Part shown: in pieces, positions 6,555-13,800 of the stretch
Position numbering within the stretch: the first letter of the stretch is position 1
Layout: the number at the start of each line of letters is the position of its first letter
Virus record (IMG/VR): IMGVR_UViG_3300043438_002991
Location: 1 to 29,030 of that record
Reading direction: 5' to 3' (one strand)
DNA from: a virus
DNA: 29,030 nucleotides
Position numbers and translations under genes: made by a program
Notes under the pieces: generated by a model
Told to the model about the DNA's origin: nothing
Databases searched by the model: none
The model's input: the letters and a program-made list of their open reading frames with translations, nothing else

Positions 6555-9287
6555 CTATATTAGAATTGTCTTTAACTTTTCAATTACCTGATCAGCAGTG
6601 ATTAATTTTGAACATTCGAATTGACGAGGTGTACCTTTTTGATCTGGGCACCAATTCCAATCACCAGCATTAAGCCTTAATCGGTTTGCGCAACCTGAAC
6701 AAGCTCCAGTTGGTGCAGCTAATTTAATAATATCGCCATCTGGTTCATTATAAGGTTCAGTAAAACCGGAGATTTGAATACTTGGAGTATTTGTTACCCA
6801 AGCTAGCCAAGTTAATCCACTACTTATTCCAATAAATGCTGCGCATTCAGTTAATTCAGTAATTACTCGGTCAATTGTACCAGCTTCAAGTTTAGCAGCT
6901 CCAACCGGATTGCGGTTTCCCATATAACCGTCTTCTTCTCTAGATAATATTACAGGTTCATAACCATTTGCAATTAACCAATCTGTAACTTCTTGCCAGC
7001 CGGTTGGATTATTCCAATATTTTGCTTGAGCAGTACTATGAATTCCAAGGCCTACTTTTTTCTTAACTATTGGACCAGTTGGATAATTAATAATTGGTTT
7101 AACCTCTTTATATTCCAAACCTAAAATATCGGTTGCAGTTCTTTGTAATGGACCTAATTTAAAATCTCTAGGATTTTTTTCACGATCAATATTATCTCCA
7201 TTATGGAACCATCCAATTCTGTACATTGCATGTAAATTAGTTACCATTTGGCCAGGTTCAATTAATTCAATATTTGGATAAGTATCTTTAAATAGTTGAT
7301 TCCAAAAAGTTGAACAGATTATAATACAATCGTGCTTCTTTCTAAATTCTTCAACATACGGAAACCATGCTAAAGTATCGCCTAGTGCTTTTGACTCTAG
7401 TGGAATATAGACACGCTTGCCTTTTAGGTCAGTATTAAATATTATTACTGGATTTCCGTTCTGGTCCGTAACTTTAATTTTCCAATCTTTAAAATATTTG
7501 ATTGAACTTTTTGCCCACGCTCCGCCGCTTAATTTTGTTGAATAAACTAATTTGTCAGTTTCATTATCAATAAAGTCTACTTGATATTTCATTGGACTTG
7601 TAGTTTTTAATTCAACAAACGGTCCATCTACTAAATTATGATTTACGGTAGGTAGTGCCTGAACTCCATCAATTGTTACATGATTCATTTTTGCAAAATT
7701 TTGGAAGTCATCATTTAAAAATTGAGTGAATGCGCATTTACCTAAATAATTAACAGTTACTGTATAACCTTTACGATATTCGCCTAATTTAATAAGTAGA
7801 AAGTCTCCCTTTTTAAGAGTAGTAAACTGCACTGTTCCATTATACTTAATTTCAAGTAGGTAATCTTTGGTTGCAGGTTCATCGTGAAATCCTGAAACTA
7901 GATGTAAATATAAATTATTAAAATCGTCAGCTGCTGTATAAATTTGAAATTTAGCATCGTCTCTTAGGATACCATCTCTATTCCAAACAGCTTGTGTATT
8001 TAATTCATTTGAATTTGCAATATAATTAGTTACCCAAATATCCTTAGCGTGTTTTTCTAAATAGTGTAAAAATACTCTTTCTAATTGCCAACCATTTGGG
8101 CGATCCATAAAGTAATCCTTTTTTGTTTTTACTTCATTTATAATATTTAGGGCAACCTCAGTTTTAATTGAGAAAATAAAGGTTGCCATAAATTTAGCTA
8201 GGTGAGTATCAGTTACCGAGCCTTCATGATATTCATAAATTACGGCATCATGCTGATGAGCTCTTTCTAAAAAGGCTTGGCGATATTGAAAGGTATCAAG
8301 TAGATTATCATATTCCATAAAGTGAATCATCTTCTTTCCTAGATATTTACAGAAATTAAAAGCATGTGTCATTGATCTCCAAATTGCATAGTCATGGTGA
8401 TATTCCATTTCTGTATCAACTCTAGTTTTTCCAAATGTACACCATCTACCGCTGCCTACTTTATATTCTTCAAATTCAGAATTTAATAGCAGTGGATTTT
8501 CTTTATCATACAAATAATAGTCAACTAATTTTTGAATTTCCGGTTTAATTGCATAATGCGAAACCAATAAGATTGGAATTCCTGAAAATTCTCTAAGTTT
8601 TTTAATACACTCAATTAGGTCAGATTCTTTTTCTGGAGTATTTGGCCAAGTATCAACAACAAAAATATCATCAGGATATTCATTCGGCCTAATTATTGAA
8701 GGTCTATTATCTACTGAGTATTTTATGTCATTTGCAATTCCACCTTTAACTCCAAAGAAATATAGATCGCCTGGGTTTGAATTATATTCAAAAACTCCAT
8801 CTGGAAAAGCTTCGTCAAAACCTTTTACTTTATGAATATCTTCTTCGGTTAAGTTCTTATAATAATCAGACCATTCTTCTGAAATATTTGCAAGCAATGG
8901 AGCTGCCCAACTTCCATCTGACTTTCTGGTTCCATGTTCAGGTCTTCCAATTGAAGCACATGTAAATATAAATGCTCCACCAGGTTTTAGCATTCGAATA
9001 ATGTTTTGTAATGACATTTCATAGAACATATCATGTTCAAATACTTCAGTTGAAATTATCAAGTCAAACTGCTCGTCTGGTGCATCATATAAATGAGCAA
9101 CTTGGATAACATCAACATTTTGGCCTTCTCCCACGTCTAATCCAATATAATTACAGTTGGTTAGCATAAATCGGTTATTGCCATTTATGTCCAATGATCC
9201 AATATCTAAAACTTTTTTGCCAGTGAAATATTTTGGGAAAATACCACTCATTTTTTTACAAAATTCTTGCTGTTGAGGATGTGCCAT
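6555..9287 (-). CDS. Multidomain SAM methyltransferase / GT9 heptosyltransferase-like protein with four-Cys iron finger
   Basis: The 910-aa fusion has at least two enzymes. Residues about 1-185 are a class I SAM methyltransferase: VLDIGSLDINGNN (motif I), YIGLDVGEG, FDLIISTEVFEHD and MLKPGGAFIFTC. Residues about 200-450 look like a glycosyltransferase-related alpha/beta domain (IFVVDTWPNTPEKESDLIE, then IPILLVSHYAIKPEI) without a motif I can pin down. Residues about 450-610 are beta-rich. Residues about 620-910 are GT-B of the GT9/autotransporter-heptosyltransferase type: VYIPLESKALGDTLAWFPY, then VGLGIHSTAQAKYWN, then FIGISSGLTWLAW. The end carries C863-x2-C866-x13-C880-x11-C892, like the iron-finger cysteines of TibC-type heptosyltransferases. 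Those enzymes O-glycosylate serines of repetitive adhesins using ADP-heptose. Next to a giant Ser/Thr-rich fibre, a virion-protein O-glycosyltransferase role is the natural inference; host envelope modification is the alternative. Confidence 0.82.
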   Translation of the reverse strand: MAHPQQQEFCKKMSGIFPKYFTGKKVLDIGSLDINGNNRFMLTNCNYIGLDVGEGQNVDVIQVAHLYDAPDEQFDLIISTEVFEHDMFYEMSLQNIIRMLKPGGAFIFTCASIGRPEHGTRKSDGSWAAPLLANISEEWSDYYKNLTEEDIHKVKGFDEAFPDGVFEYNSNPGDLYFFGVKGGIANDIKYSVDNRPSIIRPNEYPDDIFVVDTWPNTPEKESDLIECIKKLREFSGIPILLVSHYAIKPEIQKLVDYYLYDKENPLLLNSEFEEYKVGSGRWCTFGKTRVDTEMEYHHDYAIWRSMTHAFNFCKYLGKKMIHFMEYDNLLDTFQYRQAFLERAHQHDAVIYEYHEGSVTDTHLAKFMATFIFSIKTEVALNIINEVKTKKDYFMDRPNGWQLERVFLHYLEKHAKDIWVTNYIANSNELNTQAVWNRDGILRDDAKFQIYTAADDFNNLYLHLVSGFHDEPATKDYLLEIKYNGTVQFTTLKKGDFLLIKLGEYRKGYTVTVNYLGKCAFTQFLNDDFQNFAKMNHVTIDGVQALPTVNHNLVDGPFVELKTTSPMKYQVDFIDNETDKLVYSTKLSGGAWAKSSIKYFKDWKIKVTDQNGNPVIIFNTDLKGKRVYIPLESKALGDTLAWFPYVEEFRKKHDCIIICSTFWNQLFKDTYPNIELIEPGQMVTNLHAMYRIGWFHNGDNIDREKNPRDFKLGPLQRTATDILGLEYKEVKPIINYPTGPIVKKKVGLGIHSTAQAKYWNNPTGWQEVTDWLIANGYEPVILSREEDGYMGNRNPVGAAKLEAGTIDRVITELTECAAFIGISSGLTWLAWVTNTPSIQISGFTEPYNEPDGDIIKLAAPTGACSGCANRLRLNAGDWNWCPDQKGTPRQFECSKLITADQVIEKLKTILI

Positions 9288-9293
9288 TTTTAC

Positions 9294-9959
9294 TTATCTT
9301 TTTGTTATTATTGTTATTCCATTTAGGAAATTTACTGATTCAATATCAGTGCGAATTGTTAAACCTTTTTCTTTTGTCTGTTTAGTTAAGAAGTCTTCTC
9401 TTCTAGCATGCACGTTCCAAAATTCTTCTTGCATTTGCCCATTAAAATTAATATCATCTACTAGATTTTTTGTAAATTCAATAGAGGAACCTGGGTGTTT
9501 AAAACCGCCTTCGTAATCTTCCCAATACGACGTGCAAGTATCTTCAATTACATATACTCCTTCCGGTTTTACGTGGTCAATTAAATGATTAAATGAGGTA
9601 ATTACATGACGGTTAATGTGAGACCCATCATCAAGTACCATATCAAATGGTCCCCATTTTTGGGCAACCCATTTTAAAAAATTAGCATCATCTTGAGACC
9701 CAATTTCTACAAAAACCTTTTTATCTGGATTTTCGTATTGTTTGCATGAAGGTTCAATATCAATGCCAATAATTGTTGCATTTGGATAGTATTCTCTCCA
9801 AGTAGAAAGAGACTCTCCATGCAATACCCCAATTTCAAGAATTTTTAAAGGCTCTAATTGGTTAAATGGTAACCACTTCTCGTATTTTACACAATAGTTG
9901 TGAATTTCAGAAGATTTGTCAGTGCCTTTAGAAAGGGCAATTGTATTTAGTGATCTCAT
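9294..9959 (-). CDS. Sugar O-methyltransferase, MycE/ElmM-like class I SAM enzyme
   Basis: The 221-aa product is a single Rossmann domain. Seen: GTDKSSEIHNYCVKYEKWL at the N-terminus (about 13-31), motif I LKILEIGVLHGESLSTW (about 38-54), TIIGIDIEPS (post-I, acidic residue for SAM ribose), GPFDMVLDDGSHINRHV (metal/active-site DDGSH) and GVYVIEDTCTSYW. This order (GTDK, LEIG, IDDGSH, YVIEDxxTSYW) is that of the metal-dependent deoxysugar O-methyltransferases of macrolide and tetracenomycin pathways (MycE, ElmM family), although here it is shorter. It would methylate a hydroxyl of a glycosyl residue. It lies 1 nt after the 936-aa glycosyltransferase and 6 nt before the 910-aa enzyme, so the three are surely co-translated. 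No antibiotic pathway is nearby. Confidence 0.8.
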   Translation of the reverse strand: MRSLNTIALSKGTDKSSEIHNYCVKYEKWLPFNQLEPLKILEIGVLHGESLSTWREYYPNATIIGIDIEPSCKQYENPDKKVFVEIGSQDDANFLKWVAQKWGPFDMVLDDGSHINRHVITSFNHLIDHVKPEGVYVIEDTCTSYWEDYEGGFKHPGSSIEFTKNLVDDINFNGQMQEEFWNVHARREDFLTKQTKEKGLTIRTDIESVNFLNGITIITKR

Positions 9960-9960
9960 A

Positions 9961-12771
9961 TTATTTCCAAAAATAAATTAATTGTAGTGCATTATTAGGG
10001 CCGCAAAATAGTAAGTATGAATTAAAACCTAATCTGTTAAATCTGACAATAAATTCATCACGTAATTCTTCATTAAAATTAAGGTGTTCATGATGATATT
10101 CAACTGCAACATTTCGAATCTTAGCTAAGTTAGCATCACTAATGCCTTTTAGTGCAATAATTTCAGAACCTTCAATATCTACCTTTAAGAAGTCAATTCG
10201 GTCAATTAAACCATTGTCTAAAATATAGTCTAGGGTATATAGATTAACGTCGTATTGAGTAACAGTTGGATCTTTTTGATGCCATAAGTTAGAGCCACCT
10301 AAGTGAGAACTTTCAGTTAAGGTTAAGGTTCCTAATTGATCTCCAATTGCTGCATTAAATAGGACGGCATTTGCTGGCGCATTTTGTTTTAGGATCTCAA
10401 AATACCTACGATCAGGTTCAAAGGTTACAATTTTACTTGCTCCCATATGATATGCATACCGAGTAAAGATTCCAATATTTCCACCAAGATCAACCACTAC
10501 ATCTCCTGGTTGGATTTTAACAACTGGATTTTCTGAGCGGTGTGGATGTTCATAATCAGTTAAGTTATAAATTTCATGATAAATTGCATAATCCCATCCG
10601 TATTTATAGGCAATATCCATTGTACCACCTTGTACTTGTTTAATTGAACCTAAATTTTTAATTTCGTCCTTAGCAACAAAGAAATATTCAGTATCATGGA
10701 AATTTTGGTCTCTTTGAGCTTTAATATGGTCAATCATGATTTGAGCAAAGCCTAGATTTTTATTTCCATGAAAGTATAGAATTTGGTCTTTATTCTTTGG
10801 GATAAATTGCCAGCCGTATACTTTTCCAAAATTCTTAGGGCCTTGATCTCTCCAAAAAGAAATAAAGTGTTCCATTGCTTTGCCAGTTGTTCCAAGTAAA
10901 TCGCCGTCCCATTCAGAAACATCAAAATTTGAAATTGGTAAAAACCTATTATAACCATATTTGCATCTTAGGTAATTATCAATACCTTCATCATTCCATT
11001 GTAATAAACTTGGATAGTCCGCAAGATCAGTTTCTTTATATACTGTTAAGATTTCATTAAACCACCATTCGCAATTTCGATTGTATACGTACATGCAAAT
11101 ATGGGCTTTGGTAGCAAGACGCTTAACTCCTTTGGCTTTGCATAAATTTTCATTAAATAATTGCTGACCTCTTGAACCGTCAGGTTTTGTATAATATCCA
11201 ATAAAATCTTCCTGTACATGAATATCAGCTAATGGATAGTTTTCGATATTTGCAAAATGCTCTGATAATTTATCGATTGTATGGTTTGCAATAATATCAC
11301 CATCCAACCAAACAAAATTTTCAAAACTTTCTTCAAAGGCTGCAAGACAGGCATATTGCTTCCAATACCATTTATCATAGTTTGAATAGTAGGGAATTGT
11401 TAATTTTCGGGCAATTACATTTGGCAAATAGTCAAACGGAACATCACAGTCAATTCCATAAACAATAAGTTTACGGTTTGAGAATTCCAATAGCGATTCA
11501 GCTAATTTCTGAATGATCGGCATATAGGCCAGGTTACCGCAGGTCACCCATGCAAAGTCAGTTGAGTATTCATTTACCTCAGGTTGAATGAGGTCCTGGA
11601 TGTGATCTTGTGCGATTTTTGCTGCATTTTCCCAAGTGAATTGGGTTCGGATTTGTTTTGATTCCATTAGCGCGGATTTTTTATAAATTTCATAATTATC
11701 ATAAACTTCTCTAAGTCTAAGCTTAAGATCTTCAAAGTTTGGCTCAACGAAATTACCTGGAGCATTTGGATTCCAAGATTCGTCATTTGCAACACCAGCT
11801 GGAACTTCTCCATGGGTTGCTACTGGTAAACCTTTACCTGCAGCAAATTCTAATTGAGCTCCCCAATCAGAATAGATTGATGGGGTACCGCAGGCCATTG
11901 CCTCAATTAGTGGAAGATTCCAACCTTCACTACGAGCACAAGAAACAAATACATCAGCCGTTTGTAATAAGTTGACATAGTCAGCTTTGCTTAAATGAGT
12001 AAGTATTTTAATGCCTTTATGAGTTAAGCCAAATTTGGCAAGACGTTCTTGAGTATTTGAACAGTCGTCATTTGCAAATGGATTTTCAACATTTAGGATA
12101 AGTTCAACATTTTCATCTTCTGAAAAGGTATCAATGAATGCTTTTATAATTTCTTTAGTAGATTTGCGATATTCCCAGCGGCCAACTACAACAAATCTAA
12201 ATGGGCGACCTTCTGGAAATGAGGTCTCTCGAGAAATGGGTTTAAACATTTGGGTATCAACTCCCTCAGGTACAACCTTTACTTTATCGGCTCGAATTCC
12301 TTGGACAATTGTGCACTCTTTTTGCCAGCTGCTTGGAACCCAAACTTGGTCAAAGGTTTGTAAGTGTTTAAAAAAATCTTCTGGATATTTAGTAGTTTCC
12401 CAAACATTATAGGCAATTTTTGGGCCATCATACTTATCACCAAAATATTTATGATTAACATCATTTAAGACAATGTGAACATCAGGTTTTCCAGGATTTG
12501 GATAGTTTTGATATAGTGGAAACTCTTGTGAAAGGTTTGGGGTCTGTAAAGTTTGTTGAGTTAGGATTGTTTTTAACTCAGTATCAATATAATACTCATC
12601 ATTATGAGGTTCATCATTATTATAACCCGTCCAGGTTGAACCTACTGTCCAATTTCTGACATCAACTCTTAAATCTTCTAGAGAATTTAGGGCTTTAAAG
12701 AAATTTCTAGAATGACAATTGTATCCAGTTTCCCCAATAATTGAGGTGTGCGCTTTAATTTTAATCGACAT
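9961..12771 (-). CDS. Trimodular GT4 glycosyltransferase - GT-A glycosyltransferase - FkbM methyltransferase
   Basis: The 936-aa product has three catalytic modules. Residues about 1-395 are a GT-B, GT4-type transferase: KIAYNVWETTKYP, VWVPSSWQK, VKVVPEGVDTQMF, FVVVGRWEYRKS and the E-x7-E signature in SEGWNLPLIEAMACGTP (E282, E290). Residues about 405-690 form a second transferase of GT-A type with WLDGDII (DxD at 490-492) and a later NDEGIDNYL acidic motif. Residues about 715-936 are an FkbM-family (Methyltransf_21) methyltransferase: VVVDLGGNIGIFT (D761), IVTFEPDRRYFEIL and FLKVDIEGSEIIALKG. FkbM enzymes commonly O-methylate sugars. The protein could add two sugars and methylate one. No signal peptide or membrane helix is seen, so it is cytoplasmic. 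The start lies just downstream of an inverted repeat, with AAAGG close to the ATG. Confidence 0.88.
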   Translation of the reverse strand: MSIKIKAHTSIIGETGYNCHSRNFFKALNSLEDLRVDVRNWTVGSTWTGYNNDEPHNDEYYIDTELKTILTQQTLQTPNLSQEFPLYQNYPNPGKPDVHIVLNDVNHKYFGDKYDGPKIAYNVWETTKYPEDFFKHLQTFDQVWVPSSWQKECTIVQGIRADKVKVVPEGVDTQMFKPISRETSFPEGRPFRFVVVGRWEYRKSTKEIIKAFIDTFSEDENVELILNVENPFANDDCSNTQERLAKFGLTHKGIKILTHLSKADYVNLLQTADVFVSCARSEGWNLPLIEAMACGTPSIYSDWGAQLEFAAGKGLPVATHGEVPAGVANDESWNPNAPGNFVEPNFEDLKLRLREVYDNYEIYKKSALMESKQIRTQFTWENAAKIAQDHIQDLIQPEVNEYSTDFAWVTCGNLAYMPIIQKLAESLLEFSNRKLIVYGIDCDVPFDYLPNVIARKLTIPYYSNYDKWYWKQYACLAAFEESFENFVWLDGDIIANHTIDKLSEHFANIENYPLADIHVQEDFIGYYTKPDGSRGQQLFNENLCKAKGVKRLATKAHICMYVYNRNCEWWFNEILTVYKETDLADYPSLLQWNDEGIDNYLRCKYGYNRFLPISNFDVSEWDGDLLGTTGKAMEHFISFWRDQGPKNFGKVYGWQFIPKNKDQILYFHGNKNLGFAQIMIDHIKAQRDQNFHDTEYFFVAKDEIKNLGSIKQVQGGTMDIAYKYGWDYAIYHEIYNLTDYEHPHRSENPVVKIQPGDVVVDLGGNIGIFTRYAYHMGASKIVTFEPDRRYFEILKQNAPANAVLFNAAIGDQLGTLTLTESSHLGGSNLWHQKDPTVTQYDVNLYTLDYILDNGLIDRIDFLKVDIEGSEIIALKGISDANLAKIRNVAVEYHHEHLNFNEELRDEFIVRFNRLGFNSYLLFCGPNNALQLIYFWK

Positions 12772-12777
12772 GCCTTT

Positions 12778-12811
12778 TGCTAAACTTTTTATTTTATACT
12801 AAAGTTTAGCA
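12778..12811. repeat. Perfect 11-bp inverted repeat (hairpin) in front of the glycosyltransferase start
   Basis: TGCTAAACTTT (12778-12788) and AAAGTTTAGCA (12801-12811) are perfect reverse complements with a 12-nt loop. On the minus strand the hairpin ends 6 nt before the ATG of the 936-aa gene, and its loop holds TATAAAAT, close to the late-promoter octamer. Neither side has a T-run, so it is not a classical terminator. A translation-control element, RNase processing site or promoter-embedded palindrome are options. Confidence 0.7.
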
Positions 12812-12836
12812 ATAAGGTTATGTAATCTTAAAAAAA

Positions 12837-13076
12837 TTATGCAGCAGTTAAGCCTAGGGCAGTTAAGACTTTGGTAACAATAACACTATCATTTGTACCC
12901 CAATCAGATATATCAGTTAACCGAACTGCACCACTACAGATAATTGCATTGCCGCTATCCATTAATTGATAAATCACAGAAACTGAGGTTGCGCCTAATT
13001 CATAGGTCATGGGTATAAATTTAATACTGGTTGCAGTTTTGCCGAGTATTGAATAGTTTTGAATATTAGTAGTCAT
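12837..13076 (-). CDS. Small unknown protein (79 aa) of the fibre array
   Basis: I do not recognise it. The 79-aa product has alternating strands (IKFIPMTYELGATSVSVIYQLMD, given here in outline, about 18-41) and AIICSGAVRLTDISDWGTND, suggesting a small beta domain, and ends in Leu/Ala. It has no signal peptide. It follows the 230-aa gene by 28 nt; the leader is AT-rich (AATAAATAAAATC). A fibre-associated cap, chaperone or small virion protein would fit the position, but nothing in the sequence proves that. Confidence 0.6.
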   Translation of the reverse strand: MTTNIQNYSILGKTATSIKFIPMTYELGATSVSVIYQLMDSGNAIICSGAVRLTDISDWGTNDSVIVTKVLTALGLTAA

Positions 13077-13104
13077 GATTTTATTTATTTTTGTTTTTAA
13101 CTAA

Positions 13105-13797
13105 TTATGGAGCAATTTCAATTGTAATAGAATATCTTCTAAAAAATGGTAATCCAGGGGTGAAAAACGAGATCGGGCCTGGAGGTATCGATATTGGAGG
13201 TCCACCAACAAAGTCGGCAATATTAAAGCCAGTATCAATGTCAGTTAGCCGAAGCTGCACTAAGTTTACTGGGAATGGTGCACTATTGTCTAAATTAATG
13301 GTATGCTCAAAGTCTGCATTTGGCATGAAGTGCTGATAGTAATATGTAACTGGTCCACCGTTTATACTCGTGAGGCCAGTACTAAATGGGGTATTAGTAA
13401 AATAGGTATAAGGACCACTGGTTCCATCGTTTATCACTAATTCAACCATTATGTCAAACGAAGAATTATTCATAACTTCGCCGTCATATGTGTGCTCATC
13501 AGTCCAGTGTCGATAATTATAAAACTGGTCAAATCCAATTGCACCTGCAACTGCGTTGGCTGCAGCCCAATAGCTTAATCCTTGTGGGTCATTTCGGTTG
13601 ATGTCATAAGTACCAGCATATGTACCACTGAGTATTTTCCATCTAAACTCAGGAGCGCCCGTCTTATCTGGGTAAATCTGATTCCCGACACTGGCAGAAG
13701 CCCCAGACTGTTGAGTTAATAGTGCAGCAATCGAAGATTTGTCGTCTGGCGCCCAAACGACCGCCATTACTCCAGTTGGTGTTCCGTCTATCGGCAT
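13105..13797 (-). CDS. Unknown 230-aa protein directly downstream of the giant fibre
   Basis: I do not recognise it. The 230-aa product has an N-terminal part (1-90) with VMAVVWAPDDKSSIAALLTQQ, then FRWKILSGTYAGTYDINRND. The C-terminal half is beta-rich: DIMVELVINDG, TYYYQHFMPNADFEHTINLD and FPVNLVQLRLTDID. A Pro/Gly-rich stretch (GGPPISIPPGPISFFTPG, about 196-213) precedes the end RRYSITIEIAP. It starts 3 nt after the fibre A stop, so it is translationally coupled to it. The location matches that of T-even adhesin genes that follow the long tail fibre gene, so a tip adhesin or fibre partner is a reasonable guess, no more. Confidence 0.68.
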   Translation of the reverse strand: MPIDGTPTGVMAVVWAPDDKSSIAALLTQQSGASASVGNQIYPDKTGAPEFRWKILSGTYAGTYDINRNDPQGLSYWAAANAVAGAIGFDQFYNYRHWTDEHTYDGEVMNNSSFDIMVELVINDGTSGPYTYFTNTPFSTGLTSINGGPVTYYYQHFMPNADFEHTINLDNSAPFPVNLVQLRLTDIDTGFNIADFVGGPPISIPPGPISFFTPGLPFFRRYSITIEIAP

Positions 13798-13800
13798 TAC

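Noticed and set aside
10602-10609. TATAAATA octamer on the minus strand
   Set aside because: It falls inside the FkbM-containing gene and encodes Tyr-Lys-Tyr. There is no gene start just downstream, so it is probably chance.
6555-12771. DNA base-modifying glucosyltransferases as in T4
   Set aside because: The modules are GT4, GT-A, GT9-like and sugar methyltransferases, not T4 alpha- or beta-glucosyltransferase types, and no hydroxymethylase or nucleotide-modifying gene is in view. It cannot be fully excluded.
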